64,000 bases of DNA from Fasciola hepatica (lineage: Eukaryota > Platyhelminthes > Trematoda > Plagiorchiida > Fasciolidae), in contig CANUEZ040000180.1 of NCBI GenBank assembly GCA_948099385.1, positions 570,501 to 634,500 on the forward strand. The letters are read 5' to 3'. Shown one piece after another: positions 12,701 through 23,628 of the stretch (position 1 is the first letter of the stretch; each line of letters opens with the position of its first letter). The position numbers and the translations under genes were made by a program. The notes beneath the pieces are model-generated. The model saw only the letters and a program-made list of their open reading frames with translations, ran no database searches and was not told where the DNA came from.

Positions 12701-14559
12701 CTATTCGGAGGCCCATTGAGCATGCTTTCAGTATAGTCTATTAGTTCTGCTGTTAAATGTAACGTAGCCACCAAGCCCTAAACCAGTGACTTTTGAATAG
12801 CAATCAAGACTTCCATGGCAATGTGTAACCCAGTATGTCCTTCCCGGAGTGTATGACTGTGGACCGTAAAACACCTCGCTCTACAGCCCAAAGCCCCCCC
12901 AGCGACGAAGGTAACTAATGATCGGTAACCCATTTTTTGTATCTAAAATAAAGTTGAACTTTCGCGTATAAGTATTCTAACCCCAAGGCGTGTCCCCTTC
13001 TAAGGATCCAATGGATATAGCAGTATTCTACGAAGTGACAAGCCTTTCCATCGTTAATCGTCAAACGATGTTATTTGGCCTCGTTCTGTGCTCGAGAAAT
13101 GTAATTAGAGAGGCTGGTACCTGTGCAGCTTTTAAAGTCTCAGAAATTTGTCGTAGATTTATTGAGTTCATCGCAAGACCTTTCATAACAACGGAAAACG
13201 TATCTGAGTCTTCAGCGGTCATCCTTGTTCACTTGGATGGATAGTGAGATGGTGCCGACACTTCGTTGCACGGGGCTTTACACACCTGTTCACGCTTGAT
13301 CACGTGGAAAAATTTTCTCGGCATTCCTAACTGGTAGTCAAACACAAGTGAATTTACCTGAACTTCTTTCGCGGGTTATTTATTTTGTCATAAGTAGTCT
13401 ATTTTAACCGAGATTACCGTGCCATTTATGGCAATTTGATCCTTTCCCCCCACGTCAGTGGCTTTAACCCAGGTAATATTTCAAGACTGCAAAACACTTG
13501 ATTTAAGTCAACCTAATTTTTCCCCGAAAACTTTGTGTCCTTCAGTGCGCTATAACTTTCTGACCTGTGTCTCGCATCCAAGTGTGGGAAACGTGTAGTC
13601 AACGGCACATAGTCCGAGCTGTGCAGAGAGTGGGCTCGTCCAAGGTGGTCAGGAATAGCAAGAGACGCCTTTCATCCTTGGGAGCAGAACCAAATGCTGA
13701 GTGTGCCTGTGATCCCTTATAGGAGGCGGCAAGCCTAGCCTTCAACCAGCCGGCCCAAGGGCAGGGCCAAAACCCACCAGGTGGTACAGCAGGCATGAGC
13801 CCCAAAACACTGCAATCTGGTAGTAGAAAGCCCTTTTTGAAGTAGTAGACACGACTGAGAGGACGGTAGTTGAAGCGAGAATGCTAGTTTCAAGAGTACG
13901 CCCCTCGGTATTTGCCTAAACTCCCCTGAACCGGGCGGATGGGGGTCAGTGGACTGAGCGCAAGCCTAGCAAAGATTGAGTGTGGCATTGTGAAGGATGG
14001 CCGAGCTAGGGCGGACGATCCTGCGCTTATAGTTTTGGGAGGGAATTTGAAGGGTCTGTAAGGGCGGACTTTATCGATGGGAAGGGCCCCAAGAAGCGGG
14101 ATCCTGATACCAAAGCAGGAGGAGACTTTCATAATGGAGCCATATGATAATCGGGAAATGGATAAAAGGGGCATCTGTGACACTACGGACTTCACGTATC
14201 CCTTATCCTACTGACTCTAAAACGGTGCGCCTGGTAGGTGCATGGAAGTCATCGCTTTCGGATAAAGGCGAACATCAAGGGAGACCAACAATAACCGAGT
14301 CCGCGGATGAGTCCTTCCTGGACAGACTGCTGTCGTGGGCAGCAGTGGCAGTCCACACCACCAAGGGTAGATTAAAGATTATGCAGATAAACACGGAGAG
14401 GCCCGGTGGTCTAGCAGCTGTTGGAATCCTGGATGAACTAGCCGGAGAAATACTGAGAGGCCCCCAAGGACAGCAGAGTGCCGAACTCGGCTCTCGGGGC
14501 CCTCACTGACAGCAGTAAAGAGACTGCGTACGAGGTCAGAAATAATTGAAATTGAAAAC
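9721..14559. other. Nearly 5 kb without recognisable genes
   Basis: Open frames of up to about 128 codons occur (minus strand 11532-11918, 10920-11123, 13599-13805; plus strand 12002-12292, 12990-13244, 14144-14509), but I see no domain signature. The minus-strand stretch around 11400-11575 is open for about 60 codons without a Met (includes GGDTIVLQSYTPT and GGVGIQVN) and looks protein-like, but I cannot assign it. The left end may be the 5' region of the ORF1 element at 7973-9720. The right end may include ORF1 of the CR1 copy that follows. Confidence 0.4.
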
Positions 14560-16750
14560 TTGTTAGATGAAAATTTACAGTGCTTCCCAAAGCCGGAGGA
14601 TGGCGCCACCCACGTCGTTGTAGATGACAGGAAGACTCTCACTGAGGTGAATTTAAGGTCATCGGAAATCCTAGGCCACCAGCCGTCTGCTTGCGTCCCA
14701 TTAAGGACGATAGATGCAAAAACTTGCCATGGTCTCGACCAATATGCCTTAGAACCAGGAAGGAGTGAACAGGCACCTAAGCAGCGGGGCAAACACGGTG
14801 GTGTTCTACGCCAGATCACGCAGCACTAGAAACAAGTGGACGGAGTTCTCCTAAGCCGCTGTGGAGCTTATCGTGCCACTACCTGTCGTGACGAAAAAAT
14901 TGGCTTTCCAGAGAAAGCCATGTTTCTGGATTATTTAGGGACGGCTCAGCCTTCTGTGTACACGATGGAAAACAGGATTACTGTGGCGGGGTTGTAGCCA
15001 TCCTCAGACGGAGATGTGCACTCGCAATGTCCAGTTGTGTGTTTACGGTCATCTTTCCAGGCAGAAGGGTTACCGCTGTCAACTGCCGCAGGGAACCAAG
15101 TGCAAAAGTGACAAGGATGTCCGCTTACTGTGGACCTTGATTGAATAAGGTAAAAACGCACAAAAATCCGCACAACTGGTGACCTAATCCTTCCGTATAT
15201 TGACTGAGAGGTTGAAGTGTGCATGCAAGGATCGCAGGAAGGACTGCTGCATGCTAATGCGCTGTAACAGCATATTGAGGAAGACATCAGATATAGGTCT
15301 GGATTCATTCCTCCTTTGCTCGATCTTGTAATAAAAAGTCTCCTCAGCTACATACCTGAACAGCAGTCCCGGGCAGAAGTGACCATGTGTGTGTCAAAAT
15401 CACCCTGTGTATGCGGCAACCCAAGGTCCCCTCAAGGCTGGTAAGAGCCTCCGTTGTATGGACATTGATAAGCATCGCATTACTGCGCTGCGGCCGACGT
15501 GGGATATGGTAGAGGATGCCACTGTCGAGGAGCTCTGGCAGGTCATAAAGGGATCTCCAGTTGCCTTTCAGGCAGAGCTAGCATCCTTGAAGGATCCCTG
15601 CAATTGCCAAGGCTATCGAGCGTGGTAACTTCGGGTGGGGCCTTCACAAAACTCCCGGCAACTAGCCAGCCGTTTAAGTTATCAGAAGCTTGGAAACGAG
15701 ACTGGGGCCTTCTGCAATTTTCTAAGCTTCAGTGTGAGCCTAGATTGGCCAAGTCCGTAAAACAGAAGCCGAGGGAATTCTATAACCAAGTAAAGTCAAA
15801 AAGCCCAACAAAGAACTCGGTAGGTCCACTACCACTAACGACCACCGAGCTGTTACTGATGACCAGGGCGAAGCAGACCCCCGAGGCAGCGCTTTGGTAG
15901 TAAACATGGGATAAATAGTGGGGTGTTCATCGATCTGGCCCTGGTGCACGCTCCTTAGCGGTCAAACGAGGCAAATCTCTCAGAGGGAATCGTTCGTAGG
16001 TACCTACGGGAATTAAACGGTCACAAGTCAGTGGTTCCGGATGGCATCCTCCCAGCTATCATCAAGCCGGTGGCGGATTTTTTAAATCCATCTGTGTGCA
16101 GGCTGTACAGATCTACTTTGGACAAGATTAATCAGTCTCAGGAATGGAAAACTGTGGCCGCCGTGGCAATACGTAAGAGTGGACCTAATTCGGCTACGGA
16201 ATACTACAGGCCGGTAAGCCTACTCAGAGTCCCACGTAAAGTTCTTCCTAAGATCATCGGCATCCACATCTATCGGCACTTACTGGAACAATCCATGCTG
16301 GGTTCAGCCCAGCAAGGATTCTTAAAGAATAGATCTTGTCCGAGCAGTCTCTGGTAATTCCTAGGTGAAGTGACTGGACGACGGGTGAAAGGTGAGCACC
16401 TTCAAATATGTTACCGTGACTTTGTCAAGGCGTTCAACTCCGCCGATCACCATCCTTTGTCGGGAAAGATAGACATTCGGTACAGGTGGGTCAGAATATA
16501 GGTGGCTGGCGGACTTCTTTTCTAGAGGAAGCCGTGCGTCAAAGGAGGGGACAGGTTTTCTAGTAGGGCGAAAGCAACCAATAGCATACCCAGGGGAGCT
16601 GTACTAGGCCCGACGCTCTCCTCGTTGTTCACTCAATACCTGGTATCCGTCTTTCGATTGACCAGTCTTATTTTTGCGGGTGACGTAAAATTTGTTGGAT
16701 GTGAGTGTAGGGTCGACCTAGACAGGAAAAACGGAACAATCCTGGACTAG
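14560..16750 (+). mobile_element. CR1-like non-LTR retrotransposon, EN and RT, degenerate
   Basis: Frames on the plus strand give endonuclease pieces (LFRDGSAFCVHDGKQDYCGGVV near 14935-15000; then HANAL, HIEEDIRYRSGFIPPLLDLV near 15250-15330). They continue with the EN-RT linker (KQKPREFYNQVKSKSPTKN, 15760-15815) and RT motifs. The copy is closely parallel in layout to the one at 45-49 kb. It breaks off near 16750, just after the catalytic box, where an LTR fragment begins. Several stops and frameshifts make it a pseudogene. Confidence 0.8.
15990..16750 (+). pseudogene. RT domain of the 14.6-16.7 kb CR1 copy
   Basis: The frame 16031-16357 carries VPDGILPAIIK, EWKTVAAVAI, YYRPVSLLRVPRKVLPKII and SAQQGFLKNRSC. 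Downstream, after frameshifts, come YRDFVKAFNSADH (normally LDFxKAFDxVNH), NSIPRGAVLGPTLSSLF and LIFAGDVKFVG. The catalytic FADD is FAGD here, so one of the two metal-binding aspartates is gone. Confidence 0.85.
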
Positions 16751-16774
16751 GCACACTAGTGTGCGACTCTCTCT

Positions 16775-17009
16775 CGATCAATACGTAACCATATTCAAAA
16801 CGGGCCCCGAAATCACAAAGCGACCAATCCGTAAATTCCATTATACTGAACCATTATATAAACAAAAGCGTAAAACATTTACGAGCCTCAATTACGCGAC
16901 CGCACAGACACACAGAACGAGAACAAAGTTGCCGCCTGCGGGAGACAAGCACGTGCTTCACGCGGGTCCAAGGCAGGGTATGGCAGGGTTGTCCCGGTCA
17001 TTCCAATAG
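16775..17009 (-). repeat. Truncated BEL/Pao LTR fragment
   Basis: It aligns by eye with 49301-49540, the outer part of another BEL-type LTR. Shared words include CCCGAAATCA, ATTCTA/ATTCCAT..AC, AACCTCAAT and the CACGTGC.TCACGC block near 16950. It is cut at 17009, exactly where the complete BEL element begins. The complete element therefore seems to have inserted into or next to this older LTR. Confidence 0.6.
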
Positions 17010-17372
17010 TGGGTAACGAGTAGCCCAATTGACGGACCCCAAAGTTAGAACAAGATTGGTTCGCTGATTCTACGGTACTAAATTAACAAATTTTACGCAT
17101 ATAAACTATGCACAAACCTCATGTGTACGGCCACAATGTTTAACAACGAAGACCAGAGTTCAACAAAGATGACTGTCAGGTACCACCATCACAGCAGTCC
17201 GAGTTCGAATCAGAAATATGCCATGGCACATGAGCAAAATACAAACGAATTTTCAAGTGTGGTGGTTGATGCGTGCTGTAACTGTTCGAGGGTCAATAAG
17301 CTAAGGAGCGTGGTCTGAACAATACGAGTATGTGGCAACGGCTGAGGAGGATTTCCACACATGTACGTTACA
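17010..17372 (-). repeat. 3' LTR of the BEL/Pao element
   Basis: It begins TGGGTAAC and ends GTTACA on the plus strand (TG...CA in either reading). It matches 23629-23991 over the full 363 bp, with six differences by eye, all transitions. Five of the six fall in the last 50 bp, leaving a block of about 300 identical bases. Confidence 0.93.
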
Positions 17373-17989
17373 CGGCCCACTAAATCCTCCTACGAAACAG
17401 TTAACATCCGAGGCGTAGAGAGTGGTACTGATCTGCCCCGAACCTACCTAGACCCTACAGTTATTGAATACGTCAGCGGCCACGAGCTTCTTCTATTGTT
17501 AGCCGACTGCCGATAGGCTCACCGACTTTCTTGATGTTGTGCTCCATATATCCACGTCTAAGTGTTCACCTGAAGGCGTTACTACATTATCGGTGTAGGA
17601 AAAAAGGCTTCCGTGTGATGGAGATGCGTAGACAGATTAAGGAACGTAGAGGACAAAAGGCTTTCTCACTGAGGGTAAAGTACACGGCAAAAAGAAGATT
17701 AAAGGTTCTTGGTCAAGAATCGAGATGGCTACAAGGTACTTGAGACATCAGGGAGTTCAAATAGTGGTAATCAATGTAAAAATGTGTATGGCTCAAATGT
17801 TATACCAATTGGAATACGGGTTGGATAACAATACAAAGCGGATGTCCCTGAAAAAGAGATGTCTCTACAAACGGTCGACAAGTGCTTGTTTCAAAGCTTT
17901 CCCTACATCACAAGCAATGTCGCGTTTTAGGCTAAATTAAAGTTTCGACAGCTAACTACGTTGTAAATCGTGAACACCATATCAAATTG
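17373..17989. other. BEL/Pao interval between integrase and 3' LTR
   Basis: About 600 bp separate the integrase C-terminus from the LTR. Two short plus-strand (antisense) frames at 17531-17743 and 17725-17940 are rich in Lys/Arg but have no recognisable domain. I do not consider them genes. No env-like ORF is visible on the element's own strand. Confidence 0.5.
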
Positions 17990-19310
17990 GACTCAGATGA
18001 ATCTCAAAGACATGGTGAGGGTTTGGGCCCCACAGGAGGGCGCACGAATGGTGAATAAACAAACTCGGCTTCTGTTGGCGTCAGTTGACTGGAGTTGGGC
18101 TTGGTCTGCAGCGTCGACGTTGCCCTCGCCTCTATCTCGCAATAAGTCTCCTTTTTTCATTTTTGCCAACACCGTGCCGTCCCCGATCACTCCAGAGGGC
18201 CATTCCTCTTTATGTAATTGGCTCTCCACAAGGATGATGACATCGCCTGTTCCAAGCGATTCCTCTTTGGGGATCCACTTTTTCCGAGGCCACAGGGCCG
18301 AAAAGTAATCCCTCGTCCAAAGTTGCCGTAAAGCTTGTGCCAGTGGTTCACTTGCTTTGATCCTATGATGTACGTTCCACGTAAAGTTTTCGGCTTGGCT
18401 GCCCTTGTGTTTGACCGCAATAATAACAGGTGGTTGGGGGTGAGAGTCGGTTCGCCTCCCGGACCTGGGACGATCGACACCGGGGATGTTTTGTTCAGTA
18501 TGCTTTCCACTTCTGTTAGCAAGATTATCCGCATCTCGTCATCAAGGGTGTTCTGTGAGATCAGGGCCGTGAGTACTTTAGTAGTCAATCGTATCAGCCT
18601 TTCCCAAACGCCACCGCGATGACAGGCATACGCTGCGTTGAAGTGCCATTCTGTTTCCTTTGCCACTGCAGTGTTTCGTATTCCGTCGTGGTTCAGGAGG
18701 TTTAGCCACTTCTCTAACTCCTTATGAACTCCAACGAAGTTCAAGCCGTTGTTTGAGTACACGTTCTTGGGGAAGCCTCACCTCGCGACGAACCTTTGCA
18801 AGGCCATTAAAAAGGAAGCGGTGAGAGTATTATGCACTATTTCAGGATGAACCGCTCTAGATTGTTGACATGGTATTGGACAGCTGTGCCTCCTTCGCAT
18901 GCTTCTGTGCTGCAGTACGAAAAAAGGGGCACAGTAATCGACGCCAATTTCCACGAAAGGGGCCACATCCCGGTTGAACTCTTACAGCTGGAAGGGGAGC
19001 CAACCTTTTTTCGGTCTGCTACCGCATTCCGACGGTTGCACGTGATGCACATGCCGATGATTTGCTTGGCTGTTGCTTGCCCCTTGGTCACCCGAAACAG
19101 TCGGCGTACATTGTTCTATAAGTGGTCCAAACCTGTGTGTCCCTTTTCTCGAAGTTTGTGATCTGTCAAGCATCTAGCTACTTGGTGGGCACCAGGAGCT
19201 ATTAAGGGGTACTTTGTTCCGTACTCTAGATATGAATTTGCCAACTGCCCTCTGACTCTCTGTGGCCCGTTGGCTTTCATAGGGTTCAATCTTTGGATGC
19301 TGCCGTTCAA
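17990..19310 (-). pseudogene. BEL/Pao integrase
   Basis: From the N-terminal side it shows an HHCC-like zinc part (LTDHKLREKGHTG near 19160; IGMCITCNRRNAV near 19050). The catalytic core follows with GVDYCAPFF near 18940 (first Asp). Next comes NNGLNFVG at about 18740-18753, and HRGGVWERLI near 18620 (the Glu). The C-terminal LTPNHLLLLRSN and LRGTYIIGSKQVNHW block is typical of BEL/Pao. The second catalytic residue reads Asn where family members have Asp (SDNG-type motif read as SNNG). At least three frame changes occur. The intact enzyme would insert the cDNA into chromosomes. Confidence 0.9.
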
Positions 19311-19399
19311 CTGCCTGCTTTCTTTGGGTGTTATCTATCCTAGAAAGCTCACGGGTCTCGAACGGGAAACCGCCTAGTTTCGGAGGCCATAAGACCTCG

Positions 19400-20290
19400 A
19401 GTTCGGCCTGGTTCAGCTAACCCGGTAGCATCTTTCCCACCGCTGACCTGTTTGTGGTCGTGTGCCTTTCAAAACCAGTACCAGCATTTTGTATCTCGTC
19501 CACCAGACCACGGCTTTTAACATTTTTATCCGGTCGGAGAAATGGCACAGTTTTTCTAATAGGCTTACTCCTCTCGTGGAGTTTGTAGCCAGCATTGGTC
19601 GTTTCATTCCGATATCGCCATCCTCAGGCTCGGGGGTTGGTATTGTTGGCCTCACCTCTTTAGATGGAGTTAGGAAGTCCAGTCCCGTTGTCCACATCCA
19701 CAACCTTTTTGGTGTTTTTGAGATCCTGGAGCAAAAGTCGTTAGGGTTACTGGTGGAAAGTTCACAGTACCACTGATGGGCCTTAGTCGGCTTATTGATC
19801 ACAGGGGGTCTGTTGGCCTCGAAGGTGTTTAAACGGGTATCGGTGTCGTTAACGTAACGCAGCACTATAGCTGGGCCTGTCCAAAGGTTGGCTTACCAGT
19901 TTATCTGATCAGAGTCCTTTCTAGTCAGCTTCCCAGCTTTCACGGCCAGTGCTGCTGCCATCAATTCTAGCCGCAGAATGGACAGTCTTCAGTGGAGCTA
20001 GATTCTTCTTCGCGAATACCGTCTGACTGTGCCACCCACCACTCTCGTCTACCCAGCAGCCATAAGCCACTACCCGGTAGCCTACTTTTGATGTATCTGA
20101 AAGCAAGTAGAGTTGAGCATCTTGTGTACAACTGATTCCTCTCAGGCGTCTCGGAATCCTGACTTCGCCAACTTGATCTACGCTGAGTAACCACTCACGC
20201 CATCGCTTGCCTTCGTCGCCCTGAAGAGGTTCATCACAACCCATCCCTCTTCGGAGCAGCGATTGCAGCAAACGCATTCCCGGTAGCAAC
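19400..20290 (-). pseudogene. BEL/Pao RNase H / peptidase A17-like region
   Basis: The frame 19921-20289 contains KRWREWLLSVDQV, VRIPRRLRG and AQLYLLSDTSKVGYRVVAY, followed by SQTVFAKKNLAPLKTV. This pattern is seen in the pol segment between RT and integrase in BEL/Pao elements, where SDTSxxGYGxxxY carries the RNase H-like fold. The frame 19413-19865 continues with VNDTDTRLNTF, SSNPxDxCSR-like SNPNDFCSRISK and TTGLDFL. Two stops separate the blocks. Confidence 0.85.
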
Positions 20291-20523
20291 CTTCATGAAA
20301 GAAAACCTAAAGTACCATAAAGGCTTGAGACCGATGACGAGATCCATCTCAATATGGCTGGTCGATTGAGAAGGCCCAGAGTGAACACTTCTTCGCTGCC
20401 TCCGGGCTTCCTTTGAACTCTAAGCGTGCGCTCCACTTACGAAGTGGAACCTAAAAGCTCTCTAAAACATTCAATTTTCTAGGACTTCGGGATAACATTG
20501 AGCACATCCTGGCCGTCTGAAAT

Positions 20524-21130
20524 CTATTTTGTGGGGTTGTACCCTCCTTCCTTTATGATGGTGGTCATTTCGGTCATATATAGAATAGCAGTATTTGGGT
20601 CGTCAAAGGAAAATAGCAAATCGTCCACGTAGAAATGGTTCACTGCTCTTTCCAGAGCACCTTTTGCTCTGCCGACGGGCTTGAGGAATTCCCGGAAGGC
20701 AAATTTAGCGCATAAAGGGGATGACACCATTCTTGAGGGATGAACCGTCAGTCAGTACTCGTCTGATAACGGACTACGTCGCCTTTCAGGCCACTGGAGA
20801 AGACGGTGGGCGTTTTTTTCCTTAATGGGCACCTTCAACTGCGGGAACATTTTCAGTTTGTTCGAAGAGAACTTCTTTTCTCCCGGCCAAGAACGACATA
20901 AATCCTCGACTAGTGTTGTCCTCTGATCCGAGCCCTGTAGAATATGGTCGTCGAGTGACATTCTGACTTTTTGTGGCACAATCGAAGACCCGGTTTCTTT
21001 GGGTTACGGACTGGAAGATGTGGTAGATACCACCATGCTGATTTCTGCTGTATCTGCTCTTTTTATGTAACCGAAACCTATGTTGTGTTCCATAGCACTC
21101 ATATATTCTTTTCTCAGTCACCGTCCTCAA
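20524..21130 (-). pseudogene. BEL/Pao reverse transcriptase
   Basis: It carries VFDCATKSQNV and SLDDHILQGSDQRTTLV (RT motif region A of the Pao type), and FREFLKPVG. An intact catalytic box, FYVDDLLFSF, has its YVDD codons at 20620-20631. A frameshift near 20980 and a stop near 20740 interrupt the reading. The family synthesises cDNA from the element's RNA in the cytoplasmic particle. The active-site residues remain readable even though the frame is broken. Confidence 0.92.
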
Positions 21131-21265
21131 ATTAGCCGGTTTTGATAGAGCATAATCTTTTCAGAGCCATTTCTAGGCTGTTTGACATTGGTTTTATGTT
21201 TGGTCTCCACGGGGCAGGAACCTAGAAGCGATCTTTTACATAACTGAGGCCGTCGGCTACCACTT

Positions 21266-21595
21266 TCAGAGATGACCTACCTTTTCCCGATGAGGAGTCT
21301 CTACGGAGGCCATGTCGGCAAACTCAGCATCATACAGCCATTGGAATGCCTGTTCAATGTTTACCGTTTTCAATGAAATGCGGTCTATTTGGATCTGCTT
21401 GGGGTATCTTCCCTTCCTACTACTATATGGAGTCCAACAGAATATAGTGCTTACTGCACAGGGTGCTTTGTGGCTTCCTTTTCTATCACCCAGGACCCAG
21501 TGTGCTTTCGGTGCATCACGACCGATTAGCAGATCTGTCTCGTTAATCTGCATCTCCTCAACTGTGACTCCGTCGAAATGCAACTGTAAGTCGAG
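21266..21595 (-). pseudogene. BEL/Pao protease-RT linker
   Basis: The open frame reads HFDGVTVEEMQINETDLLIG, then RDAPKAHWVL, then IEQAFQWLYDAEF. This is the conserved stretch that follows the protease and precedes RT in BEL/Pao pol (xxxDLLIGxD...). It lies downstream of the nested LTR and has lost its direct continuity with the protease. Confidence 0.8.
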
Positions 21596-21937
21596 CAAAT
21601 CGAGCAAGGCGTAGCCATTCCAAGAGGATCCCAAAACCAGAACAAGTTTGGTATGTAGTTTCTACGGTACGAAATTGGAATTCGCAGAGGGTACAAATGT
21701 ATAGAAACCTCAAGTGTGGGGCCAAATAGACTCAACAGTAAACCCAAAGGTTCAGAGCCCTTTGGCGCAAGCACAACAGTCAGAAAAGGTGCAAGGCCAA
21801 GTTCGAATGTCTCACACGAATAAACAAACGCGCAAAAGTGTGGTGTACGGACCTGCTTTTCAAAGTAATGTCAAATATAGTCAAATTCACGAAATACGTA
21901 GAAAACATGGGAGGATTTTCAATATTTGTGCTTCACA
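21596..21937 (-). repeat. Divergent LTR copy nested in the BEL/Pao element
   Basis: Positions 21596-21937 align with the 363-bp LTR in the same orientation. Shared words include GCGTAGCC-ATT (GAGTAGCCCAATT in the LTR), CCAAAACCAGAACAAG.TTGGT, CTACGGTACGAAATT, AAACCTCA.GTGT and a terminal GGAGGATTTTC. The similarity is much lower than between the two flanking LTRs. It lies between the protease and the protease-RT linker, interrupting pol. Confidence 0.65.
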
Positions 21938-22109
21938 GCGGCCACTGGCTCAGAATCGACTGCACTGACTGAGCTCCGCTCATTGGAAGACTTTCCATTG
22001 TGAATGCTTCTGGGCTTTCTGCTATATTGTTGTTGACCACGGAAACTAGTTGTTGGTGCAGTCTGGTCTACTGAATGACCTGGGTGCCACTCACTTTACT
22101 CAACGCCAA

Positions 22110-22200
22110 TGAAGATCGATCCCTTTAGATCCCGTACCTTTTTGCAAACTCCTTCCTCACCAAAGCGGTATCCGGGCCACTATCTACTGAGGCCAACTCT
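22110..22200 (-). pseudogene. BEL/Pao aspartic protease active-site region
   Basis: Minus-strand translation gives ELASVDSGPDTALVRKEFAKRYGI and then a stop. DSG is the catalytic triad and the D-T-A-L-V-R-K-x-x-A stretch is the typical BEL/Pao form (D[TS]GSDxTLIRKDLAK). The catalytic Asp is intact, but the domain is interrupted by a stop at about 22120 and by the nested LTR further on. Confidence 0.8.
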
Positions 22201-22381
22201 CTATCACACCAACTTTGGCTTATACGCGGACTCCTATCACTCCCGGTCCAATGGGCTTATAACTAGAGAGAGACAATAAGCAGACCACATTTGACTTCGA
22301 AAATTCTTCGGCCTTCGACTTGTTGGGTTTATTCGGTAGGTTTTTTCCTTGGCATCTATCCTGACTCCAGCTTGATTTCAT

Positions 22382-23370
22382 TCAACACACGGCTGCTTGA
22401 TGTGAATCTTTGAGACAAACAAAGCAAGCTTCCAGTCTCTCAGCCACTTCCAATCGTTCGCCGAGGTCTACGTAACAGAAGCGGGGACATTCCACCGGCT
22501 GACGAATTGTGCCACAAGCCCTACATATCGGCAACTTTTCATCTTCAAGGTATAGTGCGTATGTGTTTGTCCATAGCTGGCTTCTACTTGGCTCCCTGGT
22601 CCTGCTTTCTGTCGTAGCAGTCCTAAAAAGCCCGCTTGTCTGGCGCACAAGTTGACCGAAAAGGTTATTTGCTATTCGGGCTTGACGGTCTATAAACTGC
22701 TTCAGGTCCTCAAACGTAAATTCTCGGCAAACTCACTGATCCCCTCGGTTTCCTCAGCCCACCTACTCTGTGGTTCCGTGAATAAAATGCGCACTGTGGT
22801 CTCCAATGTGTGAAGTGCCATCAGGTTTGGTCGATAAACCAGGTAATTTAAAGCGATGATGCACTTTTGCTTCTATATCACTAGACTGACTGTAACACCT
22901 GACTCGCCTTTGGAACGTCTCGTTTCTGATGGCACACCGTCGATGAAGACCCAAGCGATCTCAAATGGTTGCCCAAACAGGTCTTTCAAGATTTCACTTG
23001 CTCGGGTGTAACCCTCTTTGTAATCCAGCAGCGATCACTTGTCAATAGCTTCCCTGGCTTTTCCACGACGGTAGTGTAGCAGATACAAGAACCTCTGCCC
23101 TAGATCGGATACTCCTACGTCTACAAAGTTCTCGTATTGGCGACTGAATTTGCTGTGCTCTTCTGCGCTTCCACGAAATGGGAACAACCCCAATTTTGGT
23201 AAGTGGATTGCGTGTTTTCCGCGGGCATGTGTCGGTTTCAATCTTCCTCTGAAATGGCTGGGTTGAAAGGTCGCATGCTGTGTGGCTTCCAAGGCCACCT
23301 CTTGCTCCCGTCTTCGAAGCTGTTCTTTCCTGGCTGACTGAGCTTCTTCCCTGGCCTGCCTAAGCTGGGT
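22382..23370 (-). pseudogene. BEL/Pao Gag (DUF1759-type core and zinc knuckle)
   Basis: A charged, probably coiled-coil N-terminus (QAREEAQSARKEQLRRREQE, about 23300-23365) leads into LPKLGLFPFRGSAEEHSKF, LYLLHYRRGKAREAIDK and YTRASEILKDLFGQPF. This is the conserved Gag core of BEL/Pao elements. The frame 22382-22648 carries CPRFC, VAERLEACFVCLKDSHQAAVC, the cysteine-rich knuckle region. Several frameshifts occur between 22650 and 23035, and no start Met is left. Confidence 0.9.
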
Positions 23371-23628
23371 ATTCTAGTTCCACTATTCTCAGTCTAAATA
23401 AACCATCGCGCTTAAATTCTATACCTTTGGATAAAATACATGAAGCTGCACTGACAAGATATGTGGACCTATCAGTATCCCACAATATAATTATCGTCCA
23501 AAAACATCCCAAGTACTTACCGGGTTACTTTCTGTCTGACGTCGGCTTGCTTTTGTCCTCGCCTTGGCAGTTGCGATTGAATTTTCGTGAAGATTCCAAG
23601 TTGAGGGCTGTAACGATTATTCCGATCG

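Noticed and set aside
17121..17318. 65-codon frame repeated identically at 17121-17318 and 23740-23937 as a duplicated gene
   Set aside because: Both lie entirely inside the LTRs, antisense to the element. Identity reflects the LTR pair.
17531..17940. Two basic plus-strand frames between BEL integrase and 3' LTR as an accessory gene
   Set aside because: They are antisense to the element, have no domain signature and show no counterpart in the other BEL remnant.
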